Assembly: GCF_003724155.1 (NCBI RefSeq)
Contig: NZ_RJJQ01000011.1
Coordinates: 124,001-188,000 of the forward strand
Reading direction: 5' to 3'
From: Flexivirga caeni
GTDB lineage: Bacteria; Actinomycetota; Actinomycetes; Actinomycetales; Dermatophilaceae
DNA: 64,000 nt
Under the pieces are notes generated by a model that searched no databases, had not been told where the DNA came from, and was given only the letters and a program-made list of their open reading frames with translations. Below are positions 27,548-37,269 of the stretch, piece after piece. The translations under genes were made by a program, and so were the position numbers. Numbering within the stretch: position 1 is the first letter of the stretch; the number at the start of each line of letters is the position of its first letter.

Positions 27548-28908
27548 GCACCGCAATGACACCGGACCCGGCCGCCGCAGAGCAGGTCCGGGCCGATGAC
27601 CGCGACCATGTCTTCCACTCCTGGAGTGCGCAGGCGCACGTCGACTCACTGCCCGTCGCGGGTGGATCGGGTTCGTACTTCTGGGATTACGACGGCAACC
27701 GCTACCTTGACTTCGCCTCGCAGCTGGTCAACCTCAACCTGGGCCACGGGCACCCGAAGCTGGTGGCCGCCATCCAGGAGCAGGCTGCGCGCCTGGCGAC
27801 GATCGCGCCGGCGATGGGCAGCGATGTGCGCGGCGAGGCGGCCCGGCTGATCGCCGAACGCTCGCCGGGCGACCTCGACCGCGTGTTCTTCACCAATGGT
27901 GGAGCGGAGGCCAACGAGCACGCGATCCGCATGGCCCGGCTGCAGACCGGGCGCCCGGTGGTGCTCTCGGCATACCGCAGCTATCACGGGGCGAGCGGTG
28001 GGGCGATCGCGCTGACCGGCGACCCGCGCCGCTGGGAGAACGAATCCACCGGACAGGCCGTCGCGCACTTCTTCGGTCCCTATCCCTACCGCTCGGCATT
28101 CCACGCCGACTCCCCGGAGCAGGAGTCCGAGCGCGCTCTGCAGCACCTGCGCGACGTCGTGCAGTTGCAGGGTCCGCAGACGATCGCGGCGATCATCCAG
28201 GAGTCGGTCGTCGGCACCAACGGCATCCTCGTGCCACCGCCGGGCTACGTGCAGGGTGTGCGCGAATTGTGCGACGAATACGGCATCTTGCTGATCGCCG
28301 ATGAGGTGATGGCGGGCTTCGGGCGGTGCGGCGAATGGTTCGCGATCGACCATTGGGGTGTCACCCCCGACCTGATCACTTTCGCGAAGGGGATCAACTC
28401 CGGCTACGTCCCGCTCGGCGGCGTCATCATGGGACCCCGCACCACGGAGCGGTTCGCCGAACGCTCCTACCCGGGCGGCCTGACCTACTCCGGTCACCCG
28501 CTCGCGTGCGCGGCTGCCGTCGCGTCCATCCACGCGTTCGAGGACGAGAACATCCTGGAGCGCACGCGCAAGCTGGGTGAGACCGTCGTCGAGCCACGGC
28601 TGCAGGAGCTGAAGGACAAGCACGCGAGCGTCGGCGATGTGCGCGGCCTCGGCATGTTCTGGGCGATCGAGCTGGTGAAGAACAAGGAGACCCGCGAGCC
28701 GCTGGTGCCGTTCAACGCCTCCGGTGCTGCCGCTGCACCGATGGGTGCGTTCGCTGCTGCGTGCAAGCAGTCCGGACTGTGGCCGTTTGTCAACATGAAC
28801 CGCACCCACGTCGTGCCGCCGCTGACCATCAGCGAGGACGAACTGAGCACCGGCCTCGACATCATCGATGCCGCCCTCGACGTGGCAGACGAGCACACCG
28901 AAGGCTGA
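27544..28908 (+). CDS. Class III omega-amino acid aminotransferase
   Basis: A 454-residue PLP enzyme of the beta-alanine/taurine:pyruvate or putrescine aminotransferase group. PLP-site Lys is in LITFAKGINSGYVPLGGVIM, the phosphate-binding SGG(A) region is FFTNGGAEANEHAIRMAR, and the Asp of the pyridine ring is in ILLIADEVMAGFGR. It overlaps mmsA by 4 bp and is followed 5 bp later by an FAD oxidase. Coupled with MmsA the best reading is beta-alanine to malonate semialdehyde. GABA or polyamine transamination is possible given the other cluster members. Confidence 0.9.
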   Translation: MSTAMTPDPAAAEQVRADDRDHVFHSWSAQAHVDSLPVAGGSGSYFWDYDGNRYLDFASQLVNLNLGHGHPKLVAAIQEQAARLATIAPAMGSDVRGEAARLIAERSPGDLDRVFFTNGGAEANEHAIRMARLQTGRPVVLSAYRSYHGASGGAIALTGDPRRWENESTGQAVAHFFGPYPYRSAFHADSPEQESERALQHLRDVVQLQGPQTIAAIIQESVVGTNGILVPPPGYVQGVRELCDEYGILLIADEVMAGFGRCGEWFAIDHWGVTPDLITFAKGINSGYVPLGGVIMGPRTTERFAERSYPGGLTYSGHPLACAAAVASIHAFEDENILERTRKLGETVVEPRLQELKDKHASVGDVRGLGMFWAIELVKNKETREPLVPFNASGAAAAPMGAFAAACKQSGLWPFVNMNRTHVVPPLTISEDELSTGLDIIDAALDVADEHTEG

Positions 28909-28913
28909 TCACG

Positions 28914-30290
28914 ATGGACACCATCGACGCGCGGATCTCCACCGCGCGCCGCGAGTCGTTCTGGCTGGACACCCCTGCCCGGCCGGCGGCGCGTGCCGCC
29001 CTCGACGGCGACACGTCGACCGAACTTGCAGTTGTCGGAGGCGGATTCAGCGGTCTGTGGGCTGCGGTGCTCGCCAAGGAAGCTGACCCGGATCGGGAGG
29101 TGTTGCTGCTCGAAGGCGGTCGCATCGCCTGGGCGGCGTCCGGCCGCAACGGTGGTTTCTGCGCAGCCAGTCTCACCCACGGCAGGGACAACGGCCTGAG
29201 CCGCTTCGGTGCGGCCGCCCAGGACGAGCTGGACCGGCTCGGTATGGCGAACCTCGACCAGATCGAGGAGACCGTGCGGCGTTACGGCATCGACTGCGAC
29301 TTCGAGCGCACCGGTGAGATCGACGTCGCCACGGAGTCCTACCAGCTCGTGGAGGAGGTGACCGAGCCCGGCAGTGTGCTGCTGGACCGGCAGGCGGTGC
29401 GGGCCGAGCTCGACTCGCCGACCTTCCTCGGCGGGGTCTGGGATCGGCGCGGGGTCGCGCTGGTGGACCCGGCGAAGCTGGCCTGGGGTCTGGCGGCAGT
29501 GGCCGAGCGCCTCGGTGTGCGCATCGTCGAGCACACCCCGGTGCGCGAACTGCGCCGCCACGACCACGAGATCGAGTTGCGCACCGACCATGGGGTGGTG
29601 CACGCGCAGCGGGTTGCGTTGGGCACCAACATCTTTCCGTCCCTGCTGCGCCGGCTGCGGCTCTTCTGCGTGCCGGTCTACGACCACGTGCTGATGACCG
29701 AGCCGCTCACCGACGAGCAGCTGGCGTCCATCGGCTGGCAGCACCGGCAGGGCTTCGGCGACAGCGCCAACCAGTTCCACTACTACCGGCTGAGCGCGGA
29801 CAACCGCATCCTGTGGGGTGGGTATGACGCGGTCTATCACTACGGCCGGCAACTCGACGCCGCCCACGACGACCGCCCGGAGACCTTCCGCAAGCTCGCC
29901 GAACACTTCGACGCGACGTTCCCTCAGCTGGCGGGCATCGGCTTCAGTCATCGCTGGGGCGGCGCGATCGACACCTGCACCCGCTTCTGTGCGTTCTTCG
30001 GCTCGGCATACGACCACCGCGTGGCATATGCGCTCGGCTACACCGGTCTCGGCCTCGGCGCGACGCGCTTCGGCGCGCAGGTGATGCTCGACCTGCTCGA
30101 TGGTCGCGACACCGAACGCACCCGCACTCCGCTGGTGCAGACCAAGCCACTGCCGTTCCCACCGGAACCGTTGGCATCCATCGGGATTCAGACCACCCGC
30201 TGGTCGCTCGCCCGCGCCGATGAGAACGCCGGCAAGCGCAACCTGTGGCTGCGCAGCCTGGACCGGCTCGGACTGGGCTTCGACTCGTAG
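28914..30290 (+). CDS. FAD-dependent amine/amino-acid oxidase (DAO family, PuuB-like)
   Basis: 458 residues. The dinucleotide-binding motif LAVVGGGFSGLWAAVLAKE is at about residues 40-58, and GRNGGFCAASL is the PuuB/ordL-type loop. The DAO substrate domain and the C-terminal FAD contact ALGYTGLGLGATRFGAQVM follow. Relatives oxidise gamma-glutamylputrescine or related secondary amines with release of H2O2. It is the third gene of the mmsA operon under the MocR regulator. Together with the gamma-aminobutyraldehyde dehydrogenase it suggests polyamine use alongside beta-alanine use; the exact substrate is open. Confidence 0.88.
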   Translation: MDTIDARISTARRESFWLDTPARPAARAALDGDTSTELAVVGGGFSGLWAAVLAKEADPDREVLLLEGGRIAWAASGRNGGFCAASLTHGRDNGLSRFGAAAQDELDRLGMANLDQIEETVRRYGIDCDFERTGEIDVATESYQLVEEVTEPGSVLLDRQAVRAELDSPTFLGGVWDRRGVALVDPAKLAWGLAAVAERLGVRIVEHTPVRELRRHDHEIELRTDHGVVHAQRVALGTNIFPSLLRRLRLFCVPVYDHVLMTEPLTDEQLASIGWQHRQGFGDSANQFHYYRLSADNRILWGGYDAVYHYGRQLDAAHDDRPETFRKLAEHFDATFPQLAGIGFSHRWGGAIDTCTRFCAFFGSAYDHRVAYALGYTGLGLGATRFGAQVMLDLLDGRDTERTRTPLVQTKPLPFPPEPLASIGIQTTRWSLARADENAGKRNLWLRSLDRLGLGFDS

Positions 30291-30450
30291 GGTGGTCGAG
30301 CAGCGGGGGGAGGGTATCGAGGCCACCCAGGTGGCGCGCCGCGACGGTTGACGGTTGAAACGGCCGGTGACGGTGCAGCAGCGGCGTCACCGGTGATTTC
30401 GACCGTCAGCGGTGGGTTGCGCCTCGATACGGGCTCGCCGAGCGTGATGG
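30291..30450. repeat. Nested inverted-repeat element between FAD oxidase and HD gene
   Basis: GGTATCGAGGC (about 30314) is complementary to GCCTCGATAC (about 30421). Inside it GACGGTTGAAACGGCCGGTG (from 30346) pairs imperfectly with CACCGGTGATTTCGACCGTC (to about 30404). GGTCGAGCAG and GGGCTCGCCGAGCG flank it. It is related in words to the element at 1624-1700 and lies between convergent genes. The rest of the gap up to 30572 holds no gene. Confidence 0.6.
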
Positions 30451-30572
30451 AACCACGGTGTCGATGGGCAGGATCGGATCCCGGTAGGGAGCGCGCGCTG
30501 CAGCAGTGCCAGCCGGGCGTCATACGTCGGGCATTGGCGAACGGGCGAAGGCAGGTAGCTGAACGCACGGGT

Positions 30573-31244
30573 TCACACCAGGCGCGAGATCTCCCCGGCG
30601 ACATTGCTACGCGCGGCGACCGTCCAGGCAGCGCGCGCGTACGCCGTGCGATAGACCTCCGGACGTTCCACGAGGTCGCGCAGGATTGCGCTGCGCGCTT
30701 CGGCGTATGACGCGGCCGGCACGTGCGCATACTCCGCCCGCACCTGCGCGCAGTATTCGTCGAAGCGCTCGTGCGGAGCGGCCAGGATCGCCAGGTCGGC
30801 GTCGCTGAAGACAGCCGCAACGTCGCCGGACAGCTGCGTGCCGTGGTCGATCGTCAGCAGGATCAACTGCTCCACCAACTCCACCTCGGCTGCACCGACA
30901 CCCAGGGAGATCAACAGGTTTCGGGCGAGCTGCGCGCTCGCGCGTTCGCTGTCGCCAGGGTCGGTGCGCACGTCATACACCGCGTCGTGCAGCCAGGCGG
31001 CCACCCGTGCGATGCGCCGCTCCCGCGGCCCCAGGCCGATGCTGGCGGCGAGCGTGTCGGTCGCCGCCAGCATCTCGATCAGGTGCTGACGGGTGTGGTA
31101 GCGCCGGGGCGGCTCGTCCCAGCGGGCGAGCAGTTCGACCCCCGAGGATCGGGCGGAATCCGGATCACCCCGAGGCGCGAGCGCGGCAACGTCCCCCACC
31201 CAGGAGGCGAGGAGCGCGTCGTCGGTCGTCAGCTCAGTCGTCAC
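30573..31244 (-). CDS. HD-domain protein, predicted metal-dependent phosphohydrolase
   Basis: 223 residues from a GTG (VTTELTTDDALL), which overlaps the stop of the upstream CtaG-like gene by 11 bp. The HD residues are readable: RYHTRQHLIEML (first His), AAWLHDAVYDVRTDPGDSER (His-Asp pair), ILLTIDHG (second His region) and FSDADLAILA (Asp). This matches the actinobacterial HD family that hydrolyses nucleotides or phosphate esters. A longer reading from 31322 would need start codons lying in the neighbouring gene. The substrate is unknown. Confidence 0.82.
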   Translation of the reverse strand: MTTELTTDDALLASWVGDVAALAPRGDPDSARSSGVELLARWDEPPRRYHTRQHLIEMLAATDTLAASIGLGPRERRIARVAAWLHDAVYDVRTDPGDSERASAQLARNLLISLGVGAAEVELVEQLILLTIDHGTQLSGDVAAVFSDADLAILAAPHERFDEYCAQVRAEYAHVPAASYAEARSAILRDLVERPEVYRTAYARAAWTVAARSNVAGEISRLV

Positions 31245-32238
31245 GCTTGCCGTAGCGGTCCGCGAGCCGTGGGTCGGTGAGCCACCACGGCTGGTCAGCC
31301 ACGGTCTCCGGCTGGTCGGCATGGCATCCTTCGGGTGCGGTCGTCGCGGCGGGTGTGCGTGCTGCCTCTGCCCGGTCCAGCTCGGCGTCTGTGGCGCGAG
31401 CCTCCGCGGCGTCGCTGTGCAGCCATTCGACGAAGACGGCCGCCAGCATCGGTACGCCGATCCCCTCGGCCACCGCGAGCAGCGCGCCGCCCGCGTACTT
31501 CTGGTCCATGTAGTGGCTCAGGCCGCTACGGAGGGGATCGGCGGCGGCTGAGAATCCCGGGAAATGTGGGAAGAGAGTCGTATTCGCGACCATCACCAGG
31601 ATGCCGGGCACGGCGTCGGCGATGCCGTCGAAGAACGCCAGGAACGTCCGGACGGCTGGTGTCGCCCATCCGGGCAGCAGGTCTTCCGCCAGCGTCGGCA
31701 GTACGAAGATCAATCCGACGATCAGCAGCTGCAGGATCAACAGCGTGCCGACGAGTTCAGACTCAATTGCCCGCTGACCATATCCGGTGAAGAAAACCGC
31801 CAGGATCCCGCCGATGTCGAGCACGGAACTCACCGCGGGGAAGATGAGTAGCCGCACGATCCGGGAGCGGACGACGCGATGCAGGACGGTGTCGGTGGAT
31901 CCCGTGGCGGCTGCGAGCAGGCGCAACGGATCACCAACAGCCAGACCCATCGGAGTTACGGTGCCGATGATCGCCACCTGCGCCGCGAACATCCACAAGA
32001 ACGTCTGCCGGTAGACACCGACGACGCCGCAGGTGACGTAGAGCAGCGTGCCGACTCCGAGGACGACGTACGAAGCGATCCGCCACCACGGCCACTGCAC
32101 GCCGCGTCGCCACGCGGCCACCAGCAGCCAGACGTAGGGGACCAGCAGCAGCACGCTGAGCACGACCCCCACGGCGTCGAAGCGCCATGAGGTGAGCCAA
32201 GTCCAGGAGCTGAGCGGTCCGGGCGCGAGGTCGGTCAC
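31234..32238 (-). CDS. CtaG-family (caa3-type) cytochrome c oxidase assembly protein
   Basis: A 334-residue membrane protein with about nine helices (for example VVLSVLLLVPYVWLLVAAWR, VVLGVGTLLYVTCGVVGVYR, FLWMFAAQVAIIGTVTPMGL, AVFFTGYGQ). The layout and the HIGTVTPMGLAVGDP-type loop fit the Bacillus CtaG / DUF1404-like family required for copper-centre assembly of cytochrome caa3 oxidase. No oxidase genes are nearby. It is 8 bp downstream of the DHA2 exporter and overlaps the HD gene, so it may be co-transcribed with both. The role is inferred from family. Confidence 0.8.
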   Translation of the reverse strand: MTDLAPGPLSSWTWLTSWRFDAVGVVLSVLLLVPYVWLLVAAWRRGVQWPWWRIASYVVLGVGTLLYVTCGVVGVYRQTFLWMFAAQVAIIGTVTPMGLAVGDPLRLLAAATGSTDTVLHRVVRSRIVRLLIFPAVSSVLDIGGILAVFFTGYGQRAIESELVGTLLILQLLIVGLIFVLPTLAEDLLPGWATPAVRTFLAFFDGIADAVPGILVMVANTTLFPHFPGFSAAADPLRSGLSHYMDQKYAGGALLAVAEGIGVPMLAAVFVEWLHSDAAEARATDAELDRAEAARTPAATTAPEGCHADQPETVADQPWWLTDPRLADRYGKRDD

Positions 32239-32245
32239 TCGAGAA

Positions 32246-34045
32246 TTATCCCCGAGACCCGGCGACGTCGACCGTGGGCAGGACCTCGTCCTCTCCGTTC
32301 GGCGGCAGGATCTCGTGGGACTCCTCGTGCACGTACCGGCTGCCCCGCATCAGGCTGGCGATCGCGGCGACGATCATCATGATCGCTGCGGCAGTGAACA
32401 CGACGACCAGACCGTCGTGGAACGGCCCGGACAGCAGGTGCGGGAAGAACTCCTTGCCGGTCAGGGTCTGTGCGTTGCCGGCCGGGATCTTGGCGAGCAC
32501 GCCGGTCGGGCCGAGCAGGCTCTCGATCGGGTTGAAGCCGAGGAACGCGGCGAACATCGACCCGACCGGAGGCAGCCCGGCGATTTGGTCCGCGACCGCG
32601 GCGGGCACATGCTGACCCATCAGGCCCGTGCGCATCGCGTCCGGGAGGTTCCTGGCCAGGCCGGCGATCATCAGCGAGAAGAAGATGCCGATGGACAGGG
32701 ACGTGCCGGAGTTGAAGAACGTCGCGCGCATCCCGGACGCCGCGCCGCGCTGGTCTGCGGGGACGGAGTTCATGATCGCCGTGGTGTTGGGAGCGGAGAA
32801 CATGCCCGAACCGATGCCGTTGATGAACAGCAGCACGGCGAACATCCAGTAGTGGAAGTTGACTGGGATCAGCATCAGCCCCACGAAAGTCGCTGCGGTC
32901 AGCAGCAATCCGCCGCTCGCGAAGGCGCGTGCTCCGAACCGGTCGGAGAGGAATCCCGACACAGGCCCGGCAATCAGGAAGCCGATCGTCAGCGGCAGCA
33001 AGAAGATGCCCGCCCACAGTGGGGTGTCCTCGTACCTATACCCGTGCAGCGGGAGCCAGATGCCCTGCAGCCAGATGATCAGCATGAACTGCATGCCGCC
33101 ACGGCCGATGGAGGCCAGCAAGCCGGCGAAGTTGCCGGCGCTGAACGCCTTGATCTTGAACAGCTTCATCGAGAACATCGGGTCCGGCACCTTGGTCTCA
33201 ATGACGCAGAAGGCCGCCAGCACCAGCACGCCGCCGATGAGACCGGCCAGCACCCACGGGTTGGTCCAGCCCATCGAGTGCCCGCCGTACGGCTGGATGC
33301 CGTAGGTGATCGCGACGAGCAGTGCGGTCACGCCGACCGCGAAGGTGATGTTGCCAGGTATATCGAGGCGCCCGCCCCGTTTCGTGCCGAGCTCGTGCAA
33401 TGACTTATAAGCCCACACCGTTCCGGCCAGCCCGATCGGCACGCTCACCCAGAAGACCGCGCGCCAGTGCCACTGGGAAAGCACGCCACCGAGGATCAGC
33501 CCGATGAACGACCCGCCGATTGCGGACACCATGTTGATGCCGAGCGCCATACCGCGCTGAGTGCTCGGGAAGGCGTCGGTCAGGATCGCCGCCGAGTTGG
33601 CCATCAGCATGGCGCCACCGATGCCCTGGATGATGCGCATTACGATGATCCACAACGCGCCGTTGCCCCCTGTGGCGGGATCGAGCGACAGCAGGATCGA
33701 GCCGACCGTGAAGACGACGAAGCCCAGGTTGTAGATCTTGACCCGGCCGAACATGTCCCCGAGGCGTCCGAGTGCCACGACGAGCACCGCGGAGACGACC
33801 AGGTAGCCCATCAGCGTCCACAACAGGTAGCTGATGTTGCCGGCACCGAGCGGGTTCAGGTGGATGCCACGGAAGATCGCCGGCAGCGAGATGATGACGA
33901 TTGAGGAGTTGATCGTGGCCATGAGCACGCCGAGCGTCGTGTTGGACAGCGCAACCCACTTGTAGCGGGGGTGGTCCGCTTCGTAGCGGCGGCGTTTGCC
34001 GCGTGGCCTGCGGGTCTTCAGTTCGGGCTGGGGTGCTTCGGTCAT
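32246..34045 (-). CDS. MFS exporter, DHA2 (EmrB/QacA) family, 14 helices
   Basis: A 599-residue proton-driven multidrug or metabolite exporter. The N-terminus is a basic 25-residue tail (KTRRPRGKRRRYE). Motifs visible are LPAIFRGIHLNPLGAGNISY, LGRLGDMFGRVKIYNLGF (motif A), VMRIIQGIGGAMLMANSAAI (motif B) and VSAIGGSFIGLILGGVLSQW (motif C). About 14 helices and a final acidic tail are seen. The large extracytoplasmic insert before the last helix is common in actinobacterial members. The promoter region upstream holds a MarR-like palindrome, but no adjacent regulator. Confidence 0.93.
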   Translation of the reverse strand: MTEAPQPELKTRRPRGKRRRYEADHPRYKWVALSNTTLGVLMATINSSIVIISLPAIFRGIHLNPLGAGNISYLLWTLMGYLVVSAVLVVALGRLGDMFGRVKIYNLGFVVFTVGSILLSLDPATGGNGALWIIVMRIIQGIGGAMLMANSAAILTDAFPSTQRGMALGINMVSAIGGSFIGLILGGVLSQWHWRAVFWVSVPIGLAGTVWAYKSLHELGTKRGGRLDIPGNITFAVGVTALLVAITYGIQPYGGHSMGWTNPWVLAGLIGGVLVLAAFCVIETKVPDPMFSMKLFKIKAFSAGNFAGLLASIGRGGMQFMLIIWLQGIWLPLHGYRYEDTPLWAGIFLLPLTIGFLIAGPVSGFLSDRFGARAFASGGLLLTAATFVGLMLIPVNFHYWMFAVLLFINGIGSGMFSAPNTTAIMNSVPADQRGAASGMRATFFNSGTSLSIGIFFSLMIAGLARNLPDAMRTGLMGQHVPAAVADQIAGLPPVGSMFAAFLGFNPIESLLGPTGVLAKIPAGNAQTLTGKEFFPHLLSGPFHDGLVVVFTAAAIMMIVAAIASLMRGSRYVHEESHEILPPNGEDEVLPTVDVAGSRG

Positions 34046-34104
34046 CGTCGGTTCGTGCGCCTTCGGGCTACGGGTATGTCGGGACGGTCGTCAGGCGGCA
34101 TACC

Positions 34105-34140
34105 AGATCATTAACTTAGGTAACGAATAATATAGTACGG
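34105..34140 (-). promoter_or_regulatory. AT-rich promoter with MarR-like operator, DHA2 exporter
   Basis: TTAACTTAGGTAA (34111-34123) is a near-palindrome of the TTACCT-AGGTAA type. Reading the minus strand, TATATT (within CGTACTATATTATTCG) is a good -10 candidate next to it. This is the most AT-rich spot between 13 and 40 kb. It lies about 70 bp before the exporter start. Confidence 0.55.
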
Positions 34141-34206
34141 CCATGAAGACGCCAGGCGGGCGGACTCCTGGGCGAGGGGCGGGAGTCCGCTGTCGGAGTG
34201 CCGTAA

Positions 34207-35019
<813 letters not shown>

Positions 35020-35050
35020 CAGTGCCCGCTGGGTGTGCTTGGCTGGTCCG

Positions 35051-35779
35051 GTGGCTACGAAACCGCTGACGCTCACCATCATTCGCAACGAAGTGGACAG
35101 TGGGCCCGGCCGGCTGCTGGCGTGGGCCGAACTCGCCGGGGTGACCGTCGACCTGCGCAAGGCCGATGACGGTGACGAGATCCCTTCATCCGCAACCGAA
35201 CTCGACGCACTCATCATGCTCGGCGGCGGATTCCTGCCCGACGCCGATGACGGGAGGCCGTGGCTTGCGGCGGAGCGCGCCCTCGCACTGGACTGCCTGG
35301 ACGCAGGGGTGCCGATGCTCGGGATCTGCCTCGGCGCGCAGTTGCTCGCGCACGTCGGCGGTGGCCGGGTGGAGCCCGACTACGGCACGCCCGAGAAGGG
35401 TGTCACCACCCTGACGCCGCAGCCCGCGGGGGCGAATGACCCCCTGTTCGCTGCGTTTTCGGCGCCGGTTGTGGGCATCGAGAGCCACCGCGACCAGATC
35501 ACGCGCCTGCCCGAGGGTGCACCGCTGCTGATGTCCAGCATGCACTGCCGCAACCAGTCGTTCAGGCTCGGTGACGTGGCCTGGGCGACGCAGTGGCACC
35601 CGGAGTGCAGCGCCGAGCGGGTGGCCGGCTGGGACGAGGACTACCTGCGCCGGCTCGGCCTGGACCCGGCCGAGGTGAAGCAGACCGCCCGCGACCACGA
35701 CGACGAGCTGGAACGGACCTGGCGCGCGTTCTTCGAGCGATTCGTCGCCGTCGCCCAGGCTCGCTCGGAGCCGCGCTGA
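35051..35779 (+). CDS. Class I glutamine amidotransferase-like protein
   Basis: About 242 residues. The nucleophile Cys is in MLGICLGAQLLAHVGGG, and the His-Glu pair is in WATQWHPECSAE, so the triad is complete. It is a stand-alone domain of the GuaA/PuuD-like type rather than a subunit with an obvious synthetase. The GTG at 35051 (VATKPLTLTIIRNEVDSGPG) is chosen on sequence conservation; an in-frame GTG six codons earlier is possible and neither has a good binding site. It follows dapB by 31 bp. The amide acceptor is unknown. Confidence 0.85.
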   Translation: MATKPLTLTIIRNEVDSGPGRLLAWAELAGVTVDLRKADDGDEIPSSATELDALIMLGGGFLPDADDGRPWLAAERALALDCLDAGVPMLGICLGAQLLAHVGGGRVEPDYGTPEKGVTTLTPQPAGANDPLFAAFSAPVVGIESHRDQITRLPEGAPLLMSSMHCRNQSFRLGDVAWATQWHPECSAERVAGWDEDYLRRLGLDPAEVKQTARDHDDELERTWRAFFERFVAVAQARSEPR

Positions 35780-35793
35780 GCGCGAACACCCCT

Positions 35794-36582
35794 TCAGTCA
35801 ACGAGTTTCGCGCGCAGCCTGTCCAACTGCAGATCGGTCCAGCCGACCGATCGCAGCCAGCCGGCAACCGACCCATAGTCGGCGTCGATCGCGTCCAGCA
35901 CGCGGGTGATCGTCTCCGGCCGCGAGTGGTGCGCAGTGATGGGGACGTCGCGCAACGTGTCGGCATACCCCGGCAGACCGATCAGCCGCCGCACGATCCG
36001 CTCGGCTCGCTCGGTGCTCGCGACGTAGTCGGCGACGATCTCCTCGCGGGGGACCCCTGCGACCGACAGCGCCATCGCGGAGATGGTGCCGGTGCGGTCC
36101 TTACCGGCGGCACAGTGCACGACCGTCGCGCCCGCACTCGTCGCGATGACGTCGAGCGCCGCCGCCACCGAGTCGGGGCGCCGCACCAGGTAGCCGAGGT
36201 AGTGGCCGGCCTGGGCGTCCTCGTGCCGCGCCGGTTCCACGGGCTCCGCGGACTTGTGCCACGGCAGCACGAGCGCGTCGCGCGCGTCGATCTCCTTGTC
36301 ATCCGGGAAGAGTGAGTGGTGGTGATGGGTGATCGACTCGACCTGACGCAGCGGACCCGGGCCGGTGATCCGCAGTTCCACGTCGGTGCGCAGGTCGACG
36401 ATGTCGGTCACCTCGTGATCCTGCACGAGGACCTGTATGTCGTGGGGCGTCAGATCCTGCAGGTTGTCCGACCGCAGCAGCCGGTGGGGCTGCACCGTGC
36501 GGCCGTCGGTGGTCGGCAGGCCCGCGAGGTCGCGCATGTTCACGACGCCGTCGAGCTCGATCCAGGTCGGCTGAGTGGTCAC
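35794..36582 (-). CDS. Tyrosine-protein phosphatase, lipid/low-specificity (PtpB-like)
   Basis: 262 residues. The P-loop HCAAGKDRTG is the CX5R catalytic motif of the MptpB-type Tyr/phosphoinositide phosphatases, with LDG-VVNMRDLAGL at the N-terminus as in the Y_phosphatase3 family. Asp and Lys after the Cys in the loop (CAAGKD) mark the MptpB subgroup. No signal peptide is seen. It converges on the amidotransferase gene, with a 14-bp gap. The target is not inferable from context. Confidence 0.92.
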   Translation of the reverse strand: MTTQPTWIELDGVVNMRDLAGLPTTDGRTVQPHRLLRSDNLQDLTPHDIQVLVQDHEVTDIVDLRTDVELRITGPGPLRQVESITHHHHSLFPDDKEIDARDALVLPWHKSAEPVEPARHEDAQAGHYLGYLVRRPDSVAAALDVIATSAGATVVHCAAGKDRTGTISAMALSVAGVPREEIVADYVASTERAERIVRRLIGLPGYADTLRDVPITAHHSRPETITRVLDAIDADYGSVAGWLRSVGWTDLQLDRLRAKLVD

Positions 36583-36633
36583 GCACCCACGGTATGCCGT
36601 GGGCCGGCGCCGGCCACGCGCAGGCAGGGGCTC

Positions 36634-37182
36634 TCAGGACGCGGTGTCGGTGCGGTCGGTCACGGCGGCGGTGAGCCGGACCTCGCGGGTGGTCCGGCCG
36701 TCGGCGGCGATGACCCGGTCTCGCCAGGCGCCGTCCGGTTGCAGACCGGCCGAGGTGAGGAAGGCGCGAGTGGGCTCGTCCTGGTTCAGTGTCCACGCGG
36801 TGACCGTCGCGAAATCGCCCGCCTGCAAGGTGTCGACGGCAGCATTGAGCAGCCGCGAGCCGTTGCCGTGCCCGCGATGCGCCGGTGAGACGCCGAGCGC
36901 GTAGATCTCGCCCACGGTGGCGTCGGTCTCGTCGGTCGCCGGCCCGATCGCGGCGAATCCGACGACGGTCTCGCCTTCGGTCGCGACCAGCAGCCGGTGG
37001 CGCGGCGTCGGCGGCGACTGCAACGACTCGCGCCAGGCCGGCTCGAACGCGGCTTGCGTGAAGGCGTCGCGCACCGCCGGATCGACCAGGTCGCCATACG
37101 CCCGGCGCCATACCTGCGCCTGCACGCGCGCAACCGCCGGCACGTCGGTTGCTCGTGCGGTGCGGACCCCGGTGTCACTCAT
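36634..37182 (-). CDS. GNAT-family N-acetyltransferase
   Basis: 182 residues from MSDTGVRTARATD. The acetyl-CoA motif is GVSPAHRGHGNGSRLLNAAV (RGxGxG/S type), preceded by EIYALGVSPAH. The N-terminal ATDVPAVARVQAQVWRRAYG is standard for the family. It lies 51 bp upstream of the phosphatase on the same strand and could be cotranscribed with it; it is divergent from the flavin reductase. The substrate is unknown. Confidence 0.86.
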   Translation of the reverse strand: MSDTGVRTARATDVPAVARVQAQVWRRAYGDLVDPAVRDAFTQAAFEPAWRESLQSPPTPRHRLLVATEGETVVGFAAIGPATDETDATVGEIYALGVSPAHRGHGNGSRLLNAAVDTLQAGDFATVTAWTLNQDEPTRAFLTSAGLQPDGAWRDRVIAADGRTTREVRLTAAVTDRTDTAS

Positions 37183-37269
37183 GGGGTCAGTTTCCCATCC
37201 CGCCGCCGGGGCCGCCCGGGGTGGCCGGGTGCGGGAATGCGCCCGCATCGTGCGAAGCTTGCATCGGAT

